Source: a bacterium
Lineage (GTDB): Bacteria > Verrucomicrobiota > Verrucomicrobiia > Limisphaerales > UBA11358
Length of the DNA stretch: 64,000 nt
NCBI GenBank assembly: GCA_021813325.1
Contig: JAKALA010000005.1
Location: 1 to 64,000 of the forward strand
Direction of reading: 5' to 3'
How positions within the stretch are numbered: position 1 is the stretch's first letter; the number at the start of each line of letters is the position of its first letter. Of the stretch, positions 7,077 to 13,733 are shown one piece after another. Below the pieces are notes generated by a model that was not told the origin of the DNA, searched no databases, and saw only the letters and a program-made list of their open reading frames with translations. The position numbers were made by a program, and so were the translations under genes.

Positions 7077-8816
7077 CTAGAGCGACCCGTTGTTGACCGC
7101 CTGCTGCAAATAGGTCAGTTGCTGATTGACTTGTGATTGCGCCGTCTCCATGGCTTGAAACTCGGCCGTCCACTGGGCCGTATCCGCGGTGATTTTTTTT
7201 TCCAAAGTGGCAATTTGACTGGCCAACGCATCGTTTTGCTGGGTGAGGGAATCCTGGTGCGTGGCAATCGTGCCGCCAGCCCCAATCGTATTATCCAGAA
7301 ACGTGTTCAAACGGGTGGCCCAGCCGTTGGTGCTGTCGGAAAAGAAATTCTTCACGTCGTTCAAGTTGTTGGCCAGGGCGGAACTCAACGCCGTGGAATC
7401 CTTCAGGGTCAGCGTGTTGTCCTGACCGTTGGTCTGGATGCCCAGGCTGGCCAGCATTTGAATGGCTCCCGACAAACCGCTCAACGGGGAAAAAGCGGAC
7501 GAACGCAGGTTGGAAGCGATGCCCGTGATCGTCTGATCGCTGGTCAGGATCCCGGGAGTCACCTTCCCGTTCGAACCGGTGGTGACAATCTGCTGGGCGC
7601 TGATGGTGGTTTGCACCGCATTGTAATCCGTGATGAACTTCTGGATGGCCGTGCCGATCTTGGATGTGTCAGTGCTGACCGCCATCGTCACGGAACCCTG
7701 ATTCAGCGCCGTCACCGTAAGTCCGGCAACATTGGAACTGTCCGAAGTAATGGTGTTGGATTGGCTGACCAATTGCTGCGTGCCGCCGTTCAGCGTGTAG
7801 AGCAGATTATTGCCGCGCGCCAGGGTGCCGCCCGTCAGCCCGACCGCATCCAGAAAATTGCCTTTGCCCGAAACGGATTGCAGGGTAATGCCCACATCCC
7901 CCGTGCTGTTATTGGTCAGCACAAACCGGTTGTTCTGGGTGTCATAACTGGCGGTGACCCCGGCGCTGGAATTGTTGATGCGGTCGAGCACGTTGCTGAT
8001 GCTATCGCTGTTGACGTTGTAATTGATCGTCACGCCATTGATGGAAAACTGGCCATCGCCGTTGGCATCGCCGGTAATGGCCGTGGCCAGGTCCGAGTTG
8101 GCCATGGCAGCCGTCAACCGCACCCCGCCCAGCGTTGCGGTGCTGGTGATGGCGCCGGTGCCATTGTTATAGAGCTTGGCCGCCTGGAGAAAATTGCTGG
8201 TGTCGGTCGCGCTGCCCAAAGTAATCGCCTGCCCGGAAGTGTTGCTGGTGAGGGTGATTTTATCCGCGGCGGCATCATAAGTCGGCGTCACCCCGGCTGC
8301 GCTGATCTGGTCAAAAACGCTTTGCAGCGAATCCGTCGCGGCAATGGTGATCTGCGTGCCGTTCACCGTGAACGTGCCGGCCGAGACGGGCGTCATAAAG
8401 CCGGCCGTCCCCAAAGTGACATTGCTCAGATTTCCGCCGGGAGCCAGCACCTGGCTGATGCTGGCGGTGCCGTTGATTTTGGCCGCCGTGGCCAGTTGCG
8501 AAATATTGAAAGTGAAGCTGCCGCTGGCCGCGCCCGCCACGGTGGCCGCGGTGGCAATGGTGGCATTGGAACTGTTGACCGTGGTGCTCTGGTAAAGCGT
8601 GGAATCTTGCAGGGCTTTGACATCCGCCTGCAGGGTGGTCAGATCGGTTTTGACAGTATCGTAGGCCGATTTTTGATTGCTAATGGTGGCCTGCTGCGTG
8701 GTCCAGGGCGTTTCCGCCCCCCGCTCTGCGGCGGCCAACTGGGTAATCACCGATTTCCAATCCATGCCCGAGGCCAGACCGGAAATTGACAGGCTGCTTG
8801 ATAGCGAACTCGACAT
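7077..8816 (-). CDS. fliD: Flagellar filament capping protein FliD (HAP2)
   Basis: This 579-residue protein starts MSSSLSSSLSISGLASGMDW, the FliD N-terminal pattern (GLASGMDWxxxItqL). It has the N-terminal coiled coil (TTQQATISNQKSAYDTVKTD) and a C-terminal coiled coil ending AMETAQSQVNQQLTYLQQ. The long Ser/Thr/Asn-rich centre matches the exposed domains of the cap. FliD forms the pentameric or hexameric cap that folds flagellin subunits at the filament tip. It is the first gene of the operon that continues to the hybrid kinase and lies 134 bp after the first flagellin gene, with a strong hairpin between them. No clear promoter or Shine-Dalgarno is visible directly before the ATG. Confidence 0.93.
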   Translation of the reverse strand: MSSSLSSSLSISGLASGMDWKSVITQLAAAERGAETPWTTQQATISNQKSAYDTVKTDLTTLQADVKALQDSTLYQSTTVNSSNATIATAATVAGAASGSFTFNISQLATAAKINGTASISQVLAPGGNLSNVTLGTAGFMTPVSAGTFTVNGTQITIAATDSLQSVFDQISAAGVTPTYDAAADKITLTSNTSGQAITLGSATDTSNFLQAAKLYNNGTGAITSTATLGGVRLTAAMANSDLATAITGDANGDGQFSINGVTINYNVNSDSISNVLDRINNSSAGVTASYDTQNNRFVLTNNSTGDVGITLQSVSGKGNFLDAVGLTGGTLARGNNLLYTLNGGTQQLVSQSNTITSDSSNVAGLTVTALNQGSVTMAVSTDTSKIGTAIQKFITDYNAVQTTISAQQIVTTGSNGKVTPGILTSDQTITGIASNLRSSAFSPLSGLSGAIQMLASLGIQTNGQDNTLTLKDSTALSSALANNLNDVKNFFSDSTNGWATRLNTFLDNTIGAGGTIATHQDSLTQQNDALASQIATLEKKITADTAQWTAEFQAMETAQSQVNQQLTYLQQAVNNGSL

Positions 8817-8899
8817 ATGTTTTCAAATCGGTTTGTTATTTTAAACGGCCAACCATACCTGACTCAAACCACCTGCCCGCCGCCGCCAAGTTCAAACCC

Positions 8900-8922
8900 C
8901 GGACGGCGCACCGCGCCGTCCG
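8900..8922 (-). terminator. Hairpin downstream of the first flagellin gene
   Basis: A perfect 10-bp stem (8900-8909 with 8913-8922, CGGACGGCGC) with a 3-base loop lies 28 bp after the flagellin stop codon. The strand after the stem has only a weak T-run, so it may terminate only partly or may stabilise the mRNA 3' end. Confidence 0.6.
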
Positions 8923-8950
8923 AGGATGTAACTGCGGCTAAACCGGCTGA

Positions 8951-9754
8951 TTAACCCAAGAGTTTCAGCGCGATTTGCGGCATGGCGTTGGCTTGCGCCA
9001 ACATGGCCGTGCCGGTTTGCACAAGAATATTTTCTTTTGCGTAGTTAGTGCTCTCCTTGGCCACGTCCACATCCATGATCTGGCTGTTCGCAGCGGAGAG
9101 GTTGTTGTTCAACGTGGCGAGCTGGTTGTTGTAGTTCGTCAACGTTTCGATGTTCGAACCCACATCAGCGCGCTTGGAGGCGACATCGGTCAACGCCGCT
9201 TTGACAGAGGTCAACGCCGCTGCCGCACCGGTGGTGGTCCCGACGGTGGCCGAATTCAGGCCCGTGAAGGCGCTGGTCGTCAGATCAACGCCCTTGTTGG
9301 TGAACCCGTTGGCATCGCTGTCCACCGTAACGCTCAGGTTGTTGCCACTGAACAAGCTCACCCCATTGAAGTCCTTGGTCGATACGTTGTTCACATATTG
9401 GGCCAAAGTATTGAACTCCTGTTGGTAGAGAGCGCGATCACTGTCCGACTTGGTCACGTCCTGGGCTTGGACCGACAATTCGCTCATACGATTCAACGCA
9501 TTGGTCACCTGTCCCAGATAACCGTCTTGCGTCTGGTTGAACGAAATGGCGTTAGCCACGTTGTTTTGCGCCGCCGTATTCCGCCCCATTTGGGCGGTCA
9601 ACTGCATGGAGACCGCCAAACCGGCGCTGTCATCCGCCGGCGAAGTGATCTTCGAACCGGAAGACAAACGCGCAAGTGAGGCGCTTAACCGTGCGCTGGA
9701 TTGTCCCAGCAGCTGTGCGGTTGCTTGTGCTGATGTGTTTGTATTGATTACCAT
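8951..9754 (-). CDS. fliC: Flagellin (copy 1)
   Basis: The 267-residue product has only the conserved flagellin ends. The N-terminal D0/D1 part includes LARLSSGSKITSPADDSAGLA and AISFNQTQDGYLGQV; the C-terminal D1/D0 part ends AKENILVQTGTAMLAQANAMPQ-IALKLLG. The variable D2/D3 domains are almost absent, so the filament surface is minimal compared with the ~500-residue enterobacterial form. The start is fixed by MVINTNTSAQ and by a good Shine-Dalgarno (GGAAGGAG). It is about 80% alike by eye to the second flagellin 535 bp away, which implies tandem duplication. A sigma-28-like promoter and a structured leader precede it. Confidence 0.96.
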   Translation of the reverse strand: MVINTNTSAQATAQLLGQSSARLSASLARLSSGSKITSPADDSAGLAVSMQLTAQMGRNTAAQNNVANAISFNQTQDGYLGQVTNALNRMSELSVQAQDVTKSDSDRALYQQEFNTLAQYVNNVSTKDFNGVSLFSGNNLSVTVDSDANGFTNKGVDLTTSAFTGLNSATVGTTTGAAAALTSVKAALTDVASKRADVGSNIETLTNYNNQLATLNNNLSAANSQIMDVDVAKESTNYAKENILVQTGTAMLAQANAMPQIALKLLG

Positions 9755-9815
9755 AACTGACTCCTTCCATGAGTCACCCCTTGCGGGGATCTATTGCACG
9801 GCATCCCTGCCGCGA
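9755..9815 (-). promoter_or_regulatory. Structured flagellin leader with two GGA-loop hairpins (candidate CsrA sites)
   Basis: Reading the minus strand toward the ATG there are three stems. The distal one, 9799-9812, has stem CGGC(A)/(T)GCCG and loop AGGGAT. The middle one, 9777-9788, is CCCC-GCAA-GGGG. The proximal one, 9759-9775, has stem GACTC/GAGTC and loop ATGGAAG, which hides part of the Shine-Dalgarno. The distal site reads CAGGGATG, matching the CARGGAUG core of the known CsrA SELEX consensus. The two GGA loops are 38 nt apart. The same layout precedes flagellin copy 2. Confidence 0.65.
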
Positions 9816-9895
9816 GGCAAACCTTTGATTATGAGGCGTTCACCTGTTGTTTCCTCTCTGGCCGTTGATGGTCGCCAGCACCATGTCGCAACTTC

Positions 9896-9924
9896 TTTAT
9901 CGGCGTTTGGCGCCAATACTTGAG
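9896..9924 (-). promoter_or_regulatory. Sigma-28-type promoter of flagellin copy 1
   Basis: On the minus strand the sequence is TCAAGTAT, 11 bases, GCCGATAA. The enterobacterial sigma-28 consensus is TAAAGTTT-N11-GCCGATAA, so the -10 octamer is exact and the spacing is exact. It lies about 143 bases before the ATG, giving a leader of roughly 135 nt. Confidence 0.8.
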
Positions 9925-10210
9925 CCGCGAAATTTACCGGGGTTGACGGTTCCCAAACCTTGCCCCAGCCCGAAGCCGATGGCGTTCCTGAGACTGAGAC
10001 TTAACAGACGGTTCTGACGGGCGAGGAGCCGAACCAGCACCCCCGGGGGCAAAGTCATGGCGAATCGAATCGTGCATCTCTCGGTGGCGAACGTGGTCGC
10101 TAGACGTTCGGCCGGAGGGCAATGGAATCTGCCACGGGGGGGTTGCGCTGGTTGGTTTAGGCGAGGCTTCATAGCCGTGCTCCTTCATCCGCTTTATAGG
10201 TCATTTGAGG

Positions 10211-10238
10211 TGGTTTAAAAGTTGCCGGTAAAGCCGGC
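10211..10238 (-). terminator. Terminator of flagellin copy 2
   Basis: A 5-bp GC stem (10224-10228 with 10234-10238, GCCGG/CCGGC) is followed on the minus strand by AACTTTTAAA. It lies about 50 bp after the flagellin stop. The remaining stretch to 9925 holds no gene I can support; short open frames there overlap the promoter and have no recognisable features. Confidence 0.55.
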
Positions 10239-10289
10239 CTGGACGTTCCTCATGAACCGCCCAAGCCCACTAACTGCCGGCGTTGAATT

Positions 10290-11102
10290 TTACCCCAAAA
10301 GCTTCAGAGCAATCTGCGGGAGCGAATTCGCCTGCGCCAACATCGCCGTGCCGGTTTGCACCAAAATGTTGTATTTGGCGTATCTAGTGCTTTCCTGCGC
10401 CACATCCACATCCATGATCTGGCTGTTGGCCGCGGAAAGATTGTTGTTCAGCGTGGAAAGCTGATTATTGTAGTTGTTGAGCGTCTCCACATTGGCGCCG
10501 ATATTGGCGCGGTCGGCCGCCAGGAGCGCGATGGCCGACTTGACGTTGCCCAGGGCGGTCGCCGCACCCGTCGTGGTGCTGATGTCGTTGGTGCCGGTGT
10601 TGGCCAGGGTCGAGAAGGTGGAATCCGTCAGATTCACTCCTTTCATGTCAAACGTGTTGCCATCGCTGTCGATGGTCACCTTAAGCGTGTCGCCATTGAA
10701 GAGACTGACACCGTTGAATTCCTTGGTGGACACATTGTTGATGTAGTTGGCCAAGGTGTTGAATTCCTGTTGATACAGGCCGCGGTCGCTATTCGATTTC
10801 GTCACATCCTGCGCTTGCACCGAGAGTTCGCTCATGCGGTTCAAGGCGTTGGACAACTGGGACAGATAACCGTCCTGAGTTTGGTTGAACGAGATCGCGT
10901 CGCCCACGTTGTTGGAGGCGGCGGTATTGCGGCCCATCTGGGCCACGAGCTGCATGGACACAGCCAGACCGGCGCTGTCATCCGCGGGTGAAGTGATTTT
11001 CGAGCCTGAGGACAAACGAGCGAGGGATTTACTGAGCTGCGTGGAGGATTGCATGAGCAGCGAAGCGCCGCTCTGCGCCGACAAGTTAGTATTGATTACC
11101 AT
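10290..11102 (-). CDS. fliC: Flagellin (copy 2)
   Basis: ATG 11100-11102 (MVINTNLSAQSGAS) gives a 270-residue flagellin; longer in-frame starts lie inside the structured leader and are rejected. It keeps LARLSSGSKITSPADDSAGLA-type D0/D1 motifs and the C-terminal NILVQTGTAMLAQANSLPQI. As in copy 1, the central variable region is reduced to a short Thr/Asp-rich insert near residues 150-190 where the two copies differ most. It probably forms the filament together with copy 1, and FliS and FliD encoded downstream act on it. It is preceded by GGAAAGAG as Shine-Dalgarno, by a leader parallel to that of copy 1, and by a sigma-28-like promoter. Confidence 0.96.
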   Translation of the reverse strand: MVINTNLSAQSGASLLMQSSTQLSKSLARLSSGSKITSPADDSAGLAVSMQLVAQMGRNTAASNNVGDAISFNQTQDGYLSQLSNALNRMSELSVQAQDVTKSNSDRGLYQQEFNTLANYINNVSTKEFNGVSLFNGDTLKVTIDSDGNTFDMKGVNLTDSTFSTLANTGTNDISTTTGAATALGNVKSAIALLAADRANIGANVETLNNYNNQLSTLNNNLSAANSQIMDVDVAQESTRYAKYNILVQTGTAMLAQANSLPQIALKLLG

Positions 11103-11161
11103 AACTCTTTCCGTGAGTCGCCCCGTGAGGGGCATTGATTTTTCGCGGCGTCCTTGCCGCG
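11103..11161 (-). promoter_or_regulatory. Structured leader of flagellin copy 2 (candidate CsrA sites)
   Basis: Three stems occur in the same order as before copy 1. The distal stem, 11144-11161, is CGCGGC/GCCGCG with loop AAGGAC. The middle stem, 11120-11133, is GCCCC-GTGA-GGGGC. The proximal stem, 11103-11119, is GACTC/GAGTT (one G-U pair) with loop ACGGAAA over the Shine-Dalgarno, touching the ATG. GGA motifs are 41 nt apart. The stem sequences differ from copy 1 while pairing is preserved (covariation), which supports real RNA structure. Confidence 0.65.
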
Positions 11162-11241
11162 GGCGCATCAGTTAGAGGGCGATGCACCGTTTACCCTGTC
11201 AGCTCTATTTGGTGGCTGACCACCAGTCTTGCGACAACCCA

Positions 11242-11270
11242 TTCATCGGTGGAAACCGCCAACACTTGAG
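11242..11270 (-). promoter_or_regulatory. Sigma-28-type promoter of flagellin copy 2
   Basis: Minus strand TCAAGTGT-N11-ACCGATGA aligns base for base with the copy 1 promoter (same -35 core CTCAAGT, same 11-base spacer). It lies about 140 bases before the ATG, the same distance as in copy 1. Upstream to 11504 I see only low-complexity A-rich sequence and no gene. Confidence 0.72.
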
Positions 11271-11504
11271 GCCCGTTTGCAAAAAAATCCAACCCCGCGC
11301 CGCAACCACGCGGAACCATTGTAAACAAAGGCGATCTTAAACATCCCAGCATCAAAAAAAACATTCCGCCGCCGCGAAAAAGTTGAAAATTTTGTGCAAA
11401 AAACCGTTCGCCGCCCCCCATTCCCGCGCCCCATTCACCCAGCCGCCGGCCGCGGCATTCGTTTACGACTTGCCAGCCCCAGGCCGAATTTGAAAACTGA
11501 CCCC

Positions 11505-11855
11505 ATGGCAGACCATTCCTTCAAAGCCTTCGTGCTCGATCAGTTGAGCGCCTTGCCGGACGTGCGCGCCAAAGCCATGTTTGGCGCCTTCGGCATTTAT
11601 TCCGGCGAACACTTTTTCGGCATCGTGGACGACGGCAAGCTGTTCTTCAAAACGGATGCCCAAGCCAAAACCGCTTACGAAGAACGCGGCATGAAACCCT
11701 TCACCTACGCGTCCCAAGGCAAAATGTTGACCATGGCCTACCACGAAGTGCCAGCCGACATTCTGGAATGCGCCCCCGAGCTGGTGACGTGGGCGCAGCG
11801 ATCCATCCGGATTGCCGCTGACAAGCCGAAAAAAGTGAAAAAGCCCCGCGCCTGA
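11505..11855 (+). CDS. TfoX N-terminal domain protein
   Basis: ATG 11505 (MADHSFKAFVLDQL) gives 116 residues; an upstream in-frame start adds a Pro/Arg-rich stretch that does not look like protein. The sequence follows the TfoX_N family from end to end: LPDVRAKAMFGAFGIYSGEH, DDGKLFFKTDAQ, MKPFTYASQGK, AYHEVPADILE and a final helix, then a Lys-rich tail (DKPKKVKKPRA). In Haemophilus and Vibrio, TfoX (Sxy) activates competence genes, but those proteins also have a C-terminal domain that is missing here. Stand-alone TfoX_N proteins are common and of unknown function. It is transcribed alone, away from the flagellin gene and toward the glycosyltransferase. Confidence 0.88.
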   Translation: MADHSFKAFVLDQLSALPDVRAKAMFGAFGIYSGEHFFGIVDDGKLFFKTDAQAKTAYEERGMKPFTYASQGKMLTMAYHEVPADILECAPELVTWAQRSIRIAADKPKKVKKPRA

Positions 11856-11938
11856 TCCGCCGTGATCGTTCGCACTCCCCGTCGCCATAAACCCATGCTC
11901 GCCAAATTTCCCGGCAAATTGTATTAACCGTCAGCAAC

Positions 11939-13153
11939 ATGAGCAAACCCGTGGAACTGACCATCCTCATGCCCTGCCTGAACGAGGCCGAAACGATTGG
12001 CCGCTGCATCGAAAAGGCCAGGCAAGGCCTGGCGCGCACCGACATCACGGGTGAAATCCTGATCGCCGACAACGGCAGCACCGACGGTTCCCAGGCCATC
12101 GCCGAAAAATTGGGCGCCCGCGTGGTGGCGGTCGCGGAAAAAGGATACGGCAACGCCCTGCGCGGCGGCATCGAAGCCGCGCTTGGCAAATGGATTCTGA
12201 TGGGCGATGCCGATGACAGCTACGATTTTTCGGAAGCCGATCGCTTCGTGGCAAAATTCAAAGCGGGCGATGAGTTGATCATGGGATGTCGTCTGCCTTC
12301 CGGCGGCGGCACCATCCGCCCCGGAGCGATGCCCTGGAAAAATCGCTGGATCGGCAATCCGGTGCTGACGAACATCGGACGGGTTTTCTTCAATTGTCCG
12401 GTCCATGACTTCCACTCCGGGCTGCGGGGTTTCACCAAAGAAGCGTATTCCAAAATGGATTTGCAAACCACCGGCATGGAATTCGCCTCGGAAATGATCA
12501 TCAAAGGCACGCTCAAGCGTCTGAAAATTTCAGAGGTTCCAATCACTTTGCACAAGGACGGGCGCTCCCGTCCGCCGCATCTCAAACCCTGGCGCGACGG
12601 CTGGCGGCACTTGCGCTTCATGCTGATCTATTCGCCGCGCTGGTTGTTTTTATTGCCGGGATTGGGGCTCACCGCCGCGGGGCTGGGCCTCTCCAGCCTG
12701 TTGACCGCCAGCGATGTGCGGATCGGCAATATTCACCTGGATGTCGGCACGCTCATGATGTCCTGCATGGCCGTGATCGTGGGGGTCCAATTGGTGGCTT
12801 TTGCTTTCTACACCAAAGTGTTTGCCATCGCCGAAGAGCTTTTGCCGGAAGACCCCAAAATGAATCGGTGGTTTAAATTTTTCACATTGGAAAAGGGCAT
12901 TGCCTGTGGTCTGGGCGTGCTGGTGACGGGAACCGTGATGGTGGCGCATGATTTCTGGTTGTGGCGCAAAGCCGGGTTCGGCCCGTTGATCATGGCGGAA
13001 AATCTGCGGCGTCTGATTCCCGCGGCCACATTGATCGTGCTCGGTATCCAAACCATCTTTTCCAGCTTCTTTATGAGCGTGCTGGGCTTGAAAACCGTGG
13101 CGCGGCGCCCGCCATCCGTGGCGGAAAACCCCGGCAAAGACGCACCAAAATGA
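11939..13153 (+). CDS. Family 2 glycosyltransferase with C-terminal membrane segments (dolichol-phosphate-mannose-synthase-like)
   Basis: The 404-residue protein has a GT-A catalytic domain in residues 5-225: TILMPCLNEAETIG, a nucleotide-sugar segment ILIADNGSTDGSQ, the metal-binding GDADDSYDF (DxD-like) and the acceptor-loop HDFHSGLRGF. At least four hydrophobic helices follow (LFLLPGLGLTAAGLGL, the LMMSCMAVIVGVQLVAFAFY region, the CGLGVLVTGTVMVA region and a final one near 365). This layout is that of membrane-anchored polyprenyl-phosphate hexosyltransferases which load sugar onto undecaprenyl phosphate. The lipid-linked product could feed the GT39-like protein encoded nearby at 13734-15608. 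The stop codon overlaps the methyltransferase start (ATGA). Confidence 0.88.
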   Translation: MSKPVELTILMPCLNEAETIGRCIEKARQGLARTDITGEILIADNGSTDGSQAIAEKLGARVVAVAEKGYGNALRGGIEAALGKWILMGDADDSYDFSEADRFVAKFKAGDELIMGCRLPSGGGTIRPGAMPWKNRWIGNPVLTNIGRVFFNCPVHDFHSGLRGFTKEAYSKMDLQTTGMEFASEMIIKGTLKRLKISEVPITLHKDGRSRPPHLKPWRDGWRHLRFMLIYSPRWLFLLPGLGLTAAGLGLSSLLTASDVRIGNIHLDVGTLMMSCMAVIVGVQLVAFAFYTKVFAIAEELLPEDPKMNRWFKFFTLEKGIACGLGVLVTGTVMVAHDFWLWRKAGFGPLIMAENLRRLIPAATLIVLGIQTIFSSFFMSVLGLKTVARRPPSVAENPGKDAPK

Positions 13154-13710
13154 AATTCACCGATCGCGTGTTGCAGCGCTGGCGCATCCGGAAAATCCGC
13201 CCGTTCATGGCTCCCGGCGCGAAAATCCTCGATATCGGCAGCGCCGACGGCGCGTTGTTTCAACAATTGGGCGCGGCGGTTGGCGCCGGCAGTTTGGGCG
13301 TGGACCCGACCTTGACAGAAACCATCCAAGTAAATCATTGCAAGCTGCTGCCGGGAAAATTTCCCGAAGCGGTGCCGCCGTCCGCCGGCCCGTTTGATGT
13401 CGTCACCATGCTGGCCGTGCTGGAGCATTTTCCATCGGAAGCTTACGCAGCACTGCGAGCCGGCTGCGAGCAGTTCCTGCGTCCCGGCGGCAAACTGTTG
13501 ATCACCGTGCCTTCACCGCAAGTTGACCAAGTCCTGGCGGTGTTGAAATTTTTTCGGCTGGTGGATGGCATGTCGCTGGAGGAACATCATGGTTACCGGG
13601 TGGAGCAGACTGCGGAAATCTTCCCCGAGCCAGCCTTCAAATTAGTCCAAAAAAAGACCTTCCAACTGGGCTTGAACAACCTCTTTGTTTTTGAACGCGC
13701 TTCGACATGA
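13150..13710 (+). CDS. SAM-dependent methyltransferase (class I)
   Basis: The gene starts at ATG 13150, overlapping the glycosyltransferase stop by four bases, so the two are translationally coupled. The 186-residue product has the class I methyltransferase motif I AKILDIGSADGALFQQ, an acidic motif II around LGVDPTL, and the post-I segment FDVVTMLAVLEHFPSEAY, followed by PGGKLLITVPSP. The pattern is that of Methyltransf_11/23 enzymes acting on small molecules or sugars. Given the coupling, methylation of a glycan or a lipid-linked sugar is a reasonable inference, but the substrate cannot be read from the sequence. Confidence 0.85.
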   Translation: MKFTDRVLQRWRIRKIRPFMAPGAKILDIGSADGALFQQLGAAVGAGSLGVDPTLTETIQVNHCKLLPGKFPEAVPPSAGPFDVVTMLAVLEHFPSEAYAALRAGCEQFLRPGGKLLITVPSPQVDQVLAVLKFFRLVDGMSLEEHHGYRVEQTAEIFPEPAFKLVQKKTFQLGLNNLFVFERAST

Positions 13711-13733
13711 ATTCTTGTTTGCGCGGTCCAGGC

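Noticed and set aside
8817-8950. A sigma-28-like promoter before fliD
   Set aside because: ACCGATTT is present but nothing like a -35 box occurs at the required distance; fliD may be expressed by read-through from flagellin or from an unrecognised promoter.
9897-10188. Two overlapping open frames of 84-91 codons between the flagellin genes
   Set aside because: They cross the sigma-28-type promoter, have Pro/Arg-rich translations and no Shine-Dalgarno.
11191-11421. A 76-codon frame on the minus strand upstream of flagellin copy 2
   Set aside because: It overlaps the promoter and leader; the translation has no recognisable features and no start signal.
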